DNA of 64,000 nt, taken from contig CAJNAR010000168.1 of assembly GCA_905220665.1 (NCBI GenBank), positions 186,001 through 250,000 on the forward strand. The letters are read 5' to 3'. The translations under genes and the position numbers were made by a program. Below, one piece after another: positions 23,846 to 36,034 of the stretch. How positions within the stretch are numbered: position 1 is the stretch's first letter; each line of letters opens with the position of its first letter. The stretch is from Albugo candida. Lineage: Eukaryota; Oomycota; Peronosporomycetes; Albuginales; Albuginaceae. Below the pieces are notes generated by a model. That model saw only the letters and a list, made by a program, of their open reading frames with translations, was not told where the DNA came from and did not search any database.

Positions 23846-24891
23846 TTATTTCCATGATTCATAGGTACCGGTAGCCTGAGGCAAGTCCTCTTTATTCAAG
23901 AGCTTCTCTAATCGTCGAGCTTCCTCTACGTTTCCAGCTTTATAAAATGTTTGCATCTGCACGCGGAGCTGTTCTTGTGATCGCATCGCACGAACTTTCT
24001 CCGTGTCCATTGTTTGCAGTAATGCTTTAAACTCGTCTTTGTCCTGGCGTTCTCGTGCCGCTTGACGCTCCTTCCGCATGTATTCTTCATCCGTACGTGG
24101 ATTCCTACCATGATCCGTGCTCCGATGCTTGTTCTTGCTCTGCTTTTTTGCGTACTCCTTCATTTCGTAAGCCTCGATATCATAAAACTTATCGTGTGGC
24201 AGTGTCGCAGTATTGAAATCCTCCATATATTCTCGAAAAAACTCCATGACTTCTCGCTTGGAGCCATTAAAATTTTGTAACTAAAGCATCAATGCTCAGA
24301 AGCATTCCCCAGTAAGCAATGTATGATGCCTACCTGCTTGACATCTCGAAGCCACGCTTGAAACGAAACACATTTCGACTGAAAATCGCTCTCGCGAATG
24401 ATCCCATACTTTCCATATTCATTCTGATCAACAGCAAGAGAAGTGCGCGTTGATGATTTCTTCTTCTTTTTCTTCTTCTTCTTTTTATGCGAGCTTTTAG
24501 AGCTTTTCGGTGATCTTTCTTTACCACTTTTGTAACTAAAGTCTCCCTCGACGGACTCCAAAGAATGGGAGTCCGATGAGTAATTGAAGCATTGTTCTTT
24601 TGAGTGTTTACGTAAAATTTCTGTATATTCGGAGTCGTCAGCGATTGTACTTATTCGTGACCGATGCTTCCCTCGTCTTGGATTTCCTCTTTTCAATCGC
24701 TGAACGTCTCCAGCTGCATGATCTATAGAGCTGCCTCGATGTCGCCTTTTGTGATTTCGAGAGTACGATGCTGAAATCGTGGACGATACCACGGATGCAT
24801 TCGAATCAGAAGTATCCTCGCATTTCCTTTTCTTGTACTTTGATGATCTATGATCTTTGGATTGACGACGGCTATCGTGCTCGCGGCGCAT
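23846..24891 (-). CDS. SCI1-like nuclear Lys/Ser-rich protein (2 exons)
   Basis: Exons 24891-24334 and 24280-23846, with a 53-nt intron (CAG|gtaggc...ctttag), encode 330 aa. The N-terminal half is very basic and serine-rich, including a run of about ten lysines near residue 155, as in nuclear or speckle proteins. The conserved part straddles the intron: YGKYGIIRESDFQSKCVSFQ, AWLRDVKQ joined to LQNFNGSKREVMEFF, then REYMEDFNTATLPHDKFYDI. This block resembles the family that includes plant style cell-cycle inhibitor 1 and its uncharacterised eukaryotic relatives. The C-terminal end is a charged helix. The family name is recalled, not verified; the gene itself looks intact. Confidence 0.7.
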
Positions 24892-25359
24892 GGTTGAAAA
24901 GGTACCGAGAAATAGGCACAAGTGTACCGCTATGTAGAATTATGTATACCACCCTTGATAGGACGATGTGATTAGTCATGCATTCCTATGCATCCGCCTA
25001 CAGAAGGATGTGTATGCTTACTCTTCAGCCCCCATTGAGGTATTTGCAGATTGTGGGCCTTTCATGGTCTTGTTTTGCGAGATCATATCATTGGAAATGC
25101 TGCTTCTGTACCACATACCTCAGAGGTAAGCATGAGGCTCGAAGATGTAGCGTGGCATTTCACAAAGTTTACTACTCTCTCCTTGTGTCATTTGCTCCAA
25201 CGACACATAGAATCGCCATATTAGTAGAAAGACGAGTTCTAAAAGGCATACAGTCACCTAAAGAGTTGAATAATTTTTATTTCCTACTTTCTATTTGCAT
25301 CTTGATAATATCAACAGGAAGGCGAATACGTAAGAATGATCATTAACATTCGGTCGAGG

Positions 25360-26545
25360 TGCTAGCAATATCTCTATGGTAGTAACAGGGACTGCTTATC
25401 TCGTTCCTTGCGGGTACTATTACATCGCTTACGCAATAAATGCCACTGATAGTCTAAACCAAAGTCCAAGTGCAATCCCATAGAAAAACAGCGCTGGCAA
25501 CAATGCTCGCAGACTCCTTTCATGAGAAACACAAGTGCAGCGACTCAAAATTGTGAACTTGATATTTTATTTTTGAGCGGGATGCTAGTGGGGCACGGTG
25601 TGTACCGGATGCTACAAGTCGTGAGCTCAATTTGCTTTGTTAAAAGCGAATGATTTCGAAGTATAGCTTTTTGATAGCAAATAATTTCGAACCTGGGATC
25701 TCATGATGTTTACCAACCTTGTTCTTGGAGTTAACCGCTACTTAGAAAGTGCTTTGTGAAGGACTGAAAGAGCGACGTTTTCCTTGATCCTGCACTGTAT
25801 TCGAAGCCACCATTACCAATCATGAATCCAATATTCCAAGGTACACAGGGCAAGAGGTGGCTAACCTGTGAGCTGCAGCAATATTCTTTGATCTCATTTC
25901 GGAAGTATTTGAGGCTACACGATTATAAAAATGGGCTTCCAATAGCGGTGTTTACAGTGAAGTAAAAATCAGCGACACCAGGATGAACGTACCACTTCCA
26001 TGAACCTCTAGGCAAATTTTGCATCATTGCAAGTACGTGGGAATGCGTGGTCTAAGTAGGTGGGACTCACATCCGCGATTATAAATCCGGTCAATGTTGC
26101 GATATCTCGGCCAATGATGTGACAAACGTCGCAGACTCGTTCTTGAGTCCATTTGGCTCATAGATCACCCAAAGAAAGTGATGAGATGCGTTTCAGATGC
26201 AGACGTATATCATTCACTTGCTCAGGAGGAAAGACTGACTTTACCTGTTACCACTTCTCTGCCTCGGAGATCACAATGCTTCCTTAACCGACAAAAAATA
26301 AAAGTAGACTCCATGATCAATAAAAAAAACAGTCATTGCTTGGCAAGGATGTCATACGTAATGATGTTCGATCGATATTTCAAGTATCCGTTTTTGTTCC
26401 ACGATCTCATTATAAGGCTAATTGTGCAGCACAGACTTCCCGCGAGCATATCACAAAGATTATTGGCTCCAACTCAGACATTATTACGGCTGTAAAACGG
26501 AAGAGATCCTTCGAATGGATCAGGATGTAATCAACGCCGTTGATT
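25360..26545 (+). pseudogene. Decayed copy of the GPD2 (FAD glycerol-3-phosphate dehydrogenase) gene
   Basis: Nucleotide similarity to the intact gene at 36035-37957 appears in the same order: 25398-25450 with 36097-36150 (TTGCGGG followed by ATTACAT), 25800-25850 with 36520-36560 (CACCATTACCAATCATGA), 25970-26010 with 36725-36750 (CGACACCAGGATGAACGTA), and 26250-26540 with 37165-37455 (GCCTCGGAGATCACAATGCT). Many substitutions, indels and stops destroy the frame. The copy is shorter than the parent between these anchors. Too degraded at the parental intron position to say whether it was processed. The 5' and 3' limits are approximate. Confidence 0.88.
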
Positions 26546-26851
26546 GAAACAATTCCTCATACTTTTTTATCTGTCACTGGTTGTGGAACGATCTACGAGT
26601 ACGGTGAACAAATAGTTGGGGCTTGGACGATTTCCCGTATTAAAGTCACCGAGCTGATAGTCTTCCAGCCACTAGAGCAAATCTAGGGGAATCTAACTAA
26701 TGTAGGAGAAGAGGTTCTTTGTCATTGGACATGCTTTGTTTGATGCAACCTGATCAAGAAGCAAGAAGTATTCGATGGGCTGTGTGGTTAAAGAGTAATC
26801 TCACAACTCACGTACTATTCTACGCACAATCGACGGCTCCTGATTCTACTT

Positions 26852-27171
26852 TACCCTCTGAGACAGGATGGTAGACGATCGCCCTGCTGGAGAACAAGCC
26901 GTTGCCGTTGACCCGTTATGCTTCATGTTGGCGAAGACGACTAGGAGGGGAATACCGGGAATGGAGAGAGGTCTGTCGGCTGGAAGCTGCTTGATGACTT
27001 GCTGCATCAGCGGTGTCCGGACGACCGCAAGGTAGATCGCAGTCGAAGCAATTTTCGACTTCAGCTCCACACGGGGCTTGCGGATTGCCTGCGTACTGTG
27101 AATTTCGAGGACGCAAGACCTGGTCTCGGTGCATCATCGTCAGCGAAGAAAAGAACAAGCTGAAGAGCGTA
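26852..27171 (+). repeat. Direct repeat, left copy (partner 32539-32881)
   Basis: Begins TACCCTCTGAGACAGGATGG and continues collinearly with 32539-32881, including GGAGAACAAGCCGT, GACTAGGAGGGGAAT and GCAAGACCTGGTCTCGGTG. The left copy lacks about 31 bp present in the right copy near 32602-32632. Similarity ends near 27171. The repeat does not begin TG or end CA, and it reads as coding on the minus strand, so an ordinary LTR is unlikely. Confidence 0.8.
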
Positions 27172-28394
27172 CGGTCTGTTGTCCCGGGTATCCCTGCGTG
27201 ATGCTCTCGGGGTGCCGGTGAGCAGGAGCAGCATCTCGGTCGTGTTGTAGCACATCGAGGCGACCCATGCGAAGTCGGTAGGCGATTGATAGGGCTCACG
27301 CTTCAGCAGTCAAACGGACATGGCGTGAACCAGCACAAACTTCCAGTCCTCGAAGACGTCCAAGATGGAATCATTCCGGGAGTCGAACGCTAGTCACGTG
27401 GAAAGCAAGGACGTCATATAGGCATGGAGGACACCATCCGCGTGCTGAAACGTCTCTCAGTCTCAACCCGGCTCTGACCGCCTGTTCAAGGGCCTAAGAC
27501 TTTGTCGGCCCCTCCCTTCCACCGATCGTACGGTTCATCGTCGTGACAGGGATCGGCAGGTGCGTCGAGATGGCTACGCAGCTTGTCAAGGGCAGGTGCC
27601 AGATGCCAACGAGGATAGTGGTTCTCGTTTGGTCGTACGTCGTGTGTTGTGCTCTGAATGACATACCTTATTCGATGCTGCTGCTCAGTCTCTTCTGCGT
27701 CCCGCACGCGGAAACGCCTGTCCCATGAAGCGGCTCGTACGTGTTCCAGCAAACCTCTTAGCCTAGGCACACCCTCGTCGTCTTGCCCTATTTCAAGCTA
27801 CGCATGCGACCACGTAGTCAGCGAAGTAGATCGCCTTGTGCCTCTCTTCCAGCACTTTCCCCTCCTCTCGCTCTCTAATAGAATTCCCGTCTATAAGGCT
27901 TATCACTGACGATGCACTCTCTAGGGAGGACGGTGGCAGACTTCAAGACATGCTTCCTAAGCCAGACCAACAGATTACGATGATTTCAGCTTGCTCACCC
28001 TGCGATATGATCTCTTGAAGACAGTACGGCTTGTTAGCGCGACCATGCAAGCATGGAGGAACGGGTCGATCGCTCAACATGTCATCACAGCGCAGAGACG
28101 TGCCCTGACATACTGAAGATTTTTCGGTGTTCTGGAGGCGATGTGCACTACCTCGAGGGATACGTATCAAATGCTTGACAACGTCGACGTCTGCCTGTCG
28201 TCTCGTAGGGACATGCTAATCCGTAACGTCTTACGGAGGCCTATTGCCGCATGGATGCTTCCAAGCTACTCGATGCCCAAGGCTGGACATCTAGTTGGAT
28301 TGGCATCCACAAGACGCATAGATCTGCCTGTTGATCCCAGAGCACTTCATCTCGGGCATCCGGACAGTCCAGTATCGAGCGGTAGCCAGTAAGA

Positions 28395-29825
28395 GTGTGC
28401 ATCGACATCGCTTCGCATACGTTGCACGAAGTCCTGTTCGCATTCGTCTAGCGTCGCGTCCTCACGGCTGGCGTAGGGCGATGCAAGTCACTACTCATCG
28501 AGTAACCGTACATCGTTCGACCCTGGAGCAGAACAGTCATGACGCTGACTCGACGAAGATTTTGTAGATGCTTGGCAAGACGCCACAGCCACTAGTATGC
28601 TGGCTCGGTAGCCCCTTCCCATGGAAACGACGTCCTGTTGAACGTGTAGGCTGATGCGCAGAGCATGATGCACATGATGCGGCATGCGTTGAAGCCTCTC
28701 GGGGAAGCGGGATAGACCACCCAGCTCTACTCAATGTCGAAGGGGACATGCTGGTGAAGCGGTCCTTATGTAAGGACTTTGACCCATTCTAGGCGAAAAT
28801 CTACGCAGAGGCCAGACGGTTCCGCCTACTCGTCGTCCTCCGGAACCACCTTGACAGACGTCAGCTCACAGAAGGATGTGAAAACCGACATGCTGCTCAG
28901 TCGAGCCGGGACAGTTCCCCTCCAAATGTTCGCGGAAGTTCTGGCTGGGTCGCAGCAGTAGAGGCTGACCAGCCTGCAATCCGGACAACGCTGTCGGTCG
29001 TCCCGCATAGTGCGCACTCTGACGTCGTTCCAGTTGAAAAGGCCGTGAAGGAGCGTGTGCGAGGCGGTGGGTAAGTCTGACGCTGTGTGCAGGACGACAC
29101 CAAACAGAGATGACTGCCTCCCCGTGCCAATGACAATCAGCACATCCGCACCAGAGACCACGAAAGAGTAGACGTTGCGGTCTAGTAGCTCTTCATGTGT
29201 CAAAGGCGTCAAGGCGGATCAATCTGCGCCAGAGACCTCATTAGAGGCTGTTCCACCCCAACTGTTGCGACCCAGCCAGAACTTCCGCGAACATTTGGAG
29301 GGGAACTGTCCCGGCTCGACTGAGCAGCATGTCGGTTTTCACATCCTTCTGTGAGCTGACGTCTGTCAAGGTGGTTCCGGAGGACGACGAGTAGGCGGAA
29401 CCGTCTGGCCTCTGCGTAGATTTTCGCCTAGAATGGGTTAAAGTCCTTACATAAGGACCGCTTCACCAGCATGTCCCCTTCGACATTGAGTAGAGCTGGG
29501 TGGTCTATCCCGCTTCCCCGAGAGGCTTCAACGCATGCCGCATCATGTGCATCATGCTCTGCGCATCAGCCTACACGTTCAACAGGACGTCGTTTCCATG
29601 GGAAGGGGCTACCGAGCCAGCGTACTAGTGGCTGTGGCGTCTTGCCAAGCATCTACAAAATCTCCGTCGAGTCAGCGTCATGAATGTTCTGCTCCAGCGT
29701 CGAACGATGTACGGTTACCCGATAGGTAGTGACTTGCATCGCCCTACGCCAGCCGTGAGGATGCGATGCTGGACGAATGCGAACAGGACTTCGTGCAACG
29801 TATGCGAAGCGATGTCGATGCACAC
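28395..29825. repeat. Inverted repeat, arms 28395-28955 and 29266-29825
   Basis: The two arms of about 560 bp are reverse complements with only scattered mismatches; for example GTGTGCATCGACATCG at 28395 pairs with CGATGTCGATGCACAC at 29810. A spacer of about 310 bp separates them. The arms are much better preserved relative to each other than the surrounding block is as coding sequence, so the inversion-duplication looks recent or is maintained by gene conversion. Both arms contain the same interrupted coding segment in opposite orientation. Confidence 0.9.
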
Positions 29826-32538
29826 CACCCGGTCGTTACAATCACTCTCTTCTAAGTCCTTCCAGATATTCGTCCTCGAAGTAAGCACGCTTTCCACAAT
29901 CCACACCTTTAGGACTGTATAGGTCCGCCTCACGGCCGACACTGAGCTATGGTTGCGCCACCGTACGAGGAGGTAGAAAGCGACACCGAGACGTCACCAA
30001 CTGCGACGAGGTAAAGCCTGCTTCAGCTCCCATGTATGCGATGGCTGAGATAAGCAAGATAGCGAAGCTGGTGAGAAGAATCTCACTGACACATCTGGGC
30101 CGTTGCAGCCTTGCAAACCCACTTGCCTAGCCGCACACGCCACACCTTGAAGCACACTTCAATGCGGACATCTAGGCGACTGCTAGGCGCTCAGAGTCTT
30201 GACCCTGTACTGCGACTGCCCCGAAGAGGTCAGAGCTGTCGTCAAGCTGGACATCCTGCGAACCAATTGCTCTATCAACGGCTACATCGATTCGTCTATC
30301 CAGGGGGCTGACGACATGGGTGACATCCTCAAAGGCAAGTAGGCGCGCATTATTAAGTTCATTCCCGAGTCACATGGGTTTTCAAAACTCGATGTCGAAG
30401 GGAAGGGAACGATGACAGCAGCGACCTCCCGTTTAGCTCGTCTAGACAGCTCGTACTTGGACACGGACTTAGGTGGACCTCCACGAATCTTCACCTCCTG
30501 CTCCTCCGACAGCTCACTAATCACCTACTCTATCGAGTAATATGCTCTTACACCTGTAATTATAAGTGGCACGTAGAATTGTATGCGTTGATGTTCAGCT
30601 TGCCAAACGACACCTCGTCATCTACTGGTTTCCTCACCGATATGACGCCCATGTCGAGAAGCCGTCTACCACTCTCGTCGATGATAGGATGCGCAATCGA
30701 ACAGAGTACTTCGCGGCCAGGTGGTAAGATGCACTCTGAGACAATTTACAACGCGACAACGAGGTCACACAAGGCACGGAAGATGTCGGACCTGGCAAAG
30801 TAGTCACGCACAGTATTCAGCGTCTGCCCATCGATAAGCGGAACCGAGGACTTGCTTGTGCGTCGAAAAGCCTCCATCAGGTAAGCGTCTTGCAGCACCT
30901 TTGAGCCGAGATGGGCGGCTTCGAATGCGCGGATCAATAGACCCGTATAAGCGCTTTGAATCGCTTCGACAAGCCTGGTCGGTAGCTTCTGCAGTCCTTG
31001 ATTTCGGCGGCATTGCTCACGCATGTAACCAGGCGGATGATCATCGAGAAGAAAAATTTCATGTTCTGCGGGACATCCATTACGCATTGGTAGATATGCC
31101 GTTTGGAAAGTCTGTGGCGGACTACTTTTCCAAATCGATCATCCTGTCCATAATGCGCTCCTGAAAGGCTGAAATTCGTCTCAACAAGCTGATGAAGTTT
31201 AAGTGGTACAGAGTGTCGCGTGCGTCAAGCGAGTCAGGATTTGATGCTTCCTCCCTTAACAACAGGTGCGTTAACTTCATGAACCTGTCCGCCCTGAGTG
31301 TAGATCGAGATGTAGAACGCGTACAGGTGGCGCCGGTTCACGACTGGTTTCGTTGCAACTGCACGCAGTGGATCGTGTTCTCGTCACACCTTCGCAAAAG
31401 GAGAGAAAGGATGGAGACCTTCATGCATAGGTGCACTGACATCGTTCACGAATTGAAGTAGAATCAAATACGCGTCTCCGAGGGGTTCCCGTGGGTCGGC
31501 AACTCAAGCACGTCTTGTTGCAGACGGTGACTTCTCAGAGTGGTACGGTGACTCGCTGGGTGCCTGAAAAAGAAAGATCCCGTGTCAGTGTTCAAGAACC
31601 CTGATATCTGGCTAGGGAGTACAGCTTTTCTGGGACGAAGCTTTACTCCGGCGTGTCCGGCACGATCCAGCAGGCGTTGATGGACAAGAGGAAGCATGGA
31701 CCCGGGTCGCATACTTCCAGATTGCTCCTGTCGCTGCTCACCGGGAAGCAGTCATTCTTTGTCACGAGGGATACGAGTGGTAGAGTGGACGTCGAGTCGG
31801 GTAGCCTGACGTGCGGTACAGCGGTTGCTGCGCTAACAGGCTCGACGTCGCCCAGCTTAGGGATCCCGCTGAAAGGTCCTCGAGATGCCTACTCTCCGTG
31901 AATCTTGGCTGTCACCTATCGCGCATCAGTGCCTCTAAGACGGGAGTAGTCGAGTTAGCGCACTCTCTGTTCTACTCCACGTACGTCGATCCTGACGCTG
32001 CAATCCCCAGCTCGCTGAGCGTTAACTATCTCTCGAAGACGTAATCACCCGTCGTGCTCGCTGCCGCAAGAGATCGTCGGGCCCGTAGCCTGTAGCGGCA
32101 CAACGTTGTGCACTGGGAAGAATTCGAGGCGGTCAGACTTTACTTCGTAAATTCAGTCGATGGATCCCTACGCAGACGCTTCTGGAGAAGTCGCTTATCT
32201 GCAGTGCATGCGAGTCCATGAAATGGAGGTACTGCAGAGAAGCCGCGTAGTAGTTCATGGACACGTTCAACAATTCTAACAGCGTGTTGACTTCGATGCA
32301 TGCTTCCACATTGTGCGACAAGAGCCCATGGAGCTGATGAATAGGTAGGTCGAGCCACGATACGAGACTGACCGCATGCCCAAGATGAAGTGTTTCAGGA
32401 TCAGGTGGTAGGTGGGGAACATCTAGTCGTGGTAAGCACTGCCGAATGGGAAGCGGACCCGTGGCATGCTACCCCGTAACATATTACGGAATCAGGTGTC
32501 CGACGTCGTGATCTTCGAACCCCGCTTCATCGTCTCAG

Positions 32539-32881
32539 TACCCTTCGAGACAGGATGGTAGACAATCGCCCTACTGGAGAACAAGCCGTCGTCGTTGACC
32601 CGCCTGCTGACTACTATGCCGTTCTCGTAGTAATGCTTCATGTTAGCAAAGACGACTAGGAGGGGAATGCTGGGAATAGAGAGAGTCTGTCGACTGGAAG
32701 CTGCTCGATGAATTGCTGCATCAGGGAGTCTGGACGAGCGGGAGGCAGGTCGCAGTCGAAGTAATCGTTGACGTCAGCTCTACACGAGTCTTGCAGATTG
32801 CCTTCGTACATACCGAGGACGCAAGACCTGGTCTCGGTGGCTCATCGTCATCGAAGAAGGGGAACAGGTGGAAGAGCGTGC
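32539..32881 (+). repeat. Direct repeat, right copy (partner 26852-27171)
   Basis: Right copy of the pair bounding the G+C-richer block. Immediately to its right, by about 32900-32990, the sequence changes to AT-rich DNA and then the R2 copy 3 repeat. In contrast, the left copy continues rightwards into more minus-strand coding. This arrangement is what terminal redundancy of an inserted unit would give. Confidence 0.8.
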
Positions 32882-32987
32882 AACAGCCGTGCTCTCTACA
32901 ACTAAAGCGATCTTGTTCGCCATCAGCTATTCATTCATTCAAGCGGCTTAGTACATCATTCTCATCTTAGTCAATTTATTATAAAAA

Positions 32988-33500
32988 AAACTACAAATGG
33001 TCACTTTCATTCTCCTTTGATCCTTCTGACTACGCTCATATATTTTACGATAAAGACGAGCTGCGGTGATGGAGAAATTCTTGCCAACAGACCAAATCTT
33101 CAGATAATTTCTTTATTCTTTTCTTTTCTTGACGTCCATCAAACCTCCTGTCGATCATCAGCTACACTCGCCTCACATACCAATCTTGAACATGACAACA
33201 CGCCGAGAAACCCAGACAATGACACCTGCAAACATACACCGCGTAGGCGGGGTACGTACCAATTCGCAACCCAATTCAAAGATCCACACGACCAAGGCTT
33301 ACCTCATCCGACAACGTAGCTCAACTTGAGCGAGAAATGAAAAGATAAGAGGTGAAATCTAATTCTCAAGAACGAAGTTCAGACGATCAAAAAGATGTTT
33401 GCCGAAGAACACGCGAAATCGCAGCAGCAAAGCAATCCACTTCAACAAGTCCAGGAAGACAAACTTTCCACGTCTCAGGCAGGTACTATGCTACTTACAA
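32988..33500 (+). pseudogene. R2 coiled-coil repeat family, copy 3
   Basis: Starts with the upstream word ACAAATGGTCACTTTCATTC, matching 34199-34220 of copy 4. The ATG at 33193 begins MTTRRETQTMTPANIHRVGG, the family start. After a frame change, QLEREMKR-like and KMFAEEHAKSQQQSNPLQQV helical segments follow at about 33310-33450. Frameshifts and stops interrupt it, and the 3' part seen in copies 2 and 4 is missing or unrecognisable. Function unknown. Confidence 0.55.
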
Positions 33501-34194
33501 TTAACGGCCTCTTGTAAGTCTATCCGGTCCTTTCGATATAAACAAAAAGGTCTCACAGCTTTTGGACATCATAGACTTGTAAAATATCGTTCAAATTTAG
33601 CAAAGCCAGCACCCATCGATAGGCAATCAGGTTAAAGCTGGGGTTAATAGAATCTGATCCACTCAGCCCTATATAGACAACAAAGTCGAGCTCATTGATG
33701 TTCTCTTCATTTGGACTCATAGTATTATAATCATTGTAGTAAAGCGCGTATTATATACCATGTCTGCTTGTGTCGATTGAAAAAGTAATTACAAAATTTA
33801 GACTTCCACTTGTTGCTTGTAGCTCGATTCTAATCATTCCAATTATCCATTTTGACTATAGGAATGCACAAAGTCCTCGTTGATACAGAACGATTCCCGC
33901 ACAAGATCTTCAATTGTCTCCTTGATCTGCTGATCCTGATCAATGTCGAGAAACATGGAGATGACTCAAGTAGCAGTATCCATGTAAAGGATCAAGAGAC
34001 GTACACCCGAGCGCCAATACGCAGAACTATCACGACAATCATAATGAGTGGATTAGTGCATGGATTTCGAGGTTATATCAAACACGTGAGCAAGCGCCAT
34101 CCAAGACAGCCTATCGTGAGTATCCGCAACATGTCTTGGTCCCATCAATATACACTTCAATTCCACTTGTCTGGGCCAATATGTGTCGATAGAA

Positions 34195-35075
34195 TCTACA
34201 ACTGGTCACTTTCATTCTCCGTTGCTCCTTTGCATTCTCTGTCTGACGATACCATTATGTATGCGATAAATTATGAGCTGCACAAGATGGAAAATTCTGG
34301 TCTAGACCAAACTATAGCATTCTTTTCGATTTCGAATCTCCTGTAGCTTCCCTTTCCTCAACAAACAATTTCATAAAGTAACGACGCCTCGAAAAATAAC
34401 TCAGCCATTGAAACCCGCCAGCATGCGCCGCATTGGTGAGGACTACGTCCCCACCAAGGACTCACTAAAGAGGTCGACACGAATAAGATTGAACCCATCC
34501 CATTTAATAGCTCAGCTTACTCAAGAAATGAAGAGCTAGGGGTAGAAACGAGCAGCTGGAAACCGAAAGTCAAACGCTGAAGACTATGTTTGCTCAACAA
34601 AGAAGCGATATCCAAGTATCATGTTCAACACGATCTGAAAGAAAGCAAAGCGATCGTGCGTCAAGTCGGTAAGTCCGAGGCGGAAGTAAGCTCGCTGAAG
34701 GCAAGCATTTAGGGGCACTCTTCGTGCTTATCCAGCTGCGCCGGCAAATTCGAAATCGAGCAAGAAAATGCCCGATCTAGACAAGTCGATGCTGACTTGC
34801 AAAAATTAAGGAACGCGCTCCATGTATACAAAGAGAAACCGGGACCAGCTCTCCCCAGTAGCATTCCGATATCGCCTAATTCAGAGCCACTCCATTCGAG
34901 ACTTGAACCGTGGTGGGCAACCAGCCACTTTGTTCAAAAGCTGATCATTGCATTGATAACTGAAAACAAAGATCTTCCGCATCAAATCATCAAACTAAAA
35001 GCAACTAACGAGAAATTGCATCGTCAGATAAACGTTCTTCTGTCACAAGCAGCAAACTCCTGTCCTGGGCCGTAG
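34195..35075 (+). pseudogene. R2 coiled-coil repeat family, copy 4
   Basis: The most complete plus-strand copy. Upstream word CTGGTCACTTTCATTCTCC at 34201, then a degraded start at 34380 (family TTPRKITQPLKPASMRRIGED), helical parts near 34530-34700, and a final open segment 34797-35075 (KLRNALHVYKEKPGPALPSS, then IALITENKDLPHQIIKLKAT). Several frameshifts lie between. A separate open frame of 164 codons at 33852-34346 overlaps the upstream region; its last 50 codons fall inside repeat sequence shared with copies 2 and 3, so I do not treat it as a gene. Confidence 0.55.
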
Positions 35076-35469
35076 GAAGTAGGAAAAGCTATTATTGATC
35101 GTTATTAATCATTCAAATATCAATCGTTTCTCTTTTATCATTCAATTTGTTCGCTTGCTAATACTGCCCCGTTACGAGATTTTCGGTCGAATGTTTTAGA
35201 TAAATCCGTGAATATCATTCTGAATATATGTCCGCTCATGCAAGAACTTGAGCATGATACTAATTGGCAGGAGTGACGCTGGCTGACGAACCATAAAGTA
35301 CAACCGTGGTAAAGGTGATACTGCTCGTGAAATACATCAATACGGTAGATTGTATCTATTCGTTAAGCCACCTCTGAGGACGAGACGCTAATTTTGCATT
35401 AGCTCTAAAGATACTTTGCAGGGATTCCCAACTTGGAACCAAGTTAATTTATGAAGCAAGTACAAAACC

Positions 35470-35733
35470 GTGGCTTTATCCTCTACAATGGAACACGAAA
35501 ATCAATGTTTCAGTAAACCTTCCGACAACACAATACGCAAAATTACATCAACCTTCTATGATATGGTAAGACATCATCAAGTCTTCGACTTGGTCCACGA
35601 TTCTCTACGAAGGCACCTCGACTTTTGCAAGAATGCAAAACTGCAACTAAAGGCACTTTTTTGGGCACACCAGATACCATGTAGCAATGCAAGTACTATA
35701 TTCTTCTTACAGCGATCCCGATACCAATCCTGA
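35470..35733 (+). pseudogene. Possible gene fragment, unidentified
   Basis: An open stretch includes DMVRHHQVFDLVHDSLRRHL and DFCKNAKLQLKALFWAH, an amphipathic helical sequence with protein-like composition. It ends in a stop at 35733, and I cannot extend it through plausible splice sites on either side. It might be an exon or a relic. No family recognised. Confidence 0.3.
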
Positions 35734-36034
35734 ATGCAATGCTTTCTTGGCACAAACGCATGAGTTCGCGATCGAAATGTCAAACCGACTTTATCAATAC
35801 AGCTTTCTCATCAAAAATGAGCACGACTTAATGGATGGAATACAGGCATCAACAAGAGATGAATAATATCGGCATAATGGAACTTTCATCGTCGATACTG
35901 CAAAGTGCAGCAGTCCTTTCATCAGACAAAGTACTAAATTGCGATTATAGACCAACTTTATCCAGATATTCGCTTTTAGAGCATTCATTTTGTAATTGGA
36001 CAAAACAATAAAGATCTAACGCGAATCCGAAAGA

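Larger units (their letters stand above)
26852..32881 (-). mobile_element. G+C-richer foreign-looking block with broken minus-strand coding
   Basis: Base composition is visibly richer in G+C than both flanks. Long protein-like stretches read mostly on the minus strand in shifting frames: 32430-32130, 31440-31110, 31087-30746, 30740-30560, 30524-30282, 29212-28826, 28750-28480 and 27770-27486. They are rich in Arg, Ser, Leu and Val, without compositional bias, and look like one or two large proteins broken by frameshifts. I find no RT, integrase, helicase or polymerase signature. Direct repeats bound the block and an inverted repeat lies inside. Candidates are a decayed DNA transposon, a captured plasmid or viral genome, or host sequence of another origin; none is established. 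Confidence 0.45.

Noticed and set aside
24978..25346. 122-codon frame as a gene
   Set aside because: Composition is odd (rich in Cys, Arg and Tyr), no family match, and it lies in a zone of decayed sequence.
26852..32881. LTR retrotransposon interpretation of the direct repeats
   Set aside because: The repeats do not start TG or end CA, no primer-binding site or polypurine tract is evident, and no RT or integrase motif lies between them.
33852..34346. 164-codon open frame as a gene
   Set aside because: Its last part is shared upstream DNA of the R2 repeat copies, and the rest has no family resemblance.
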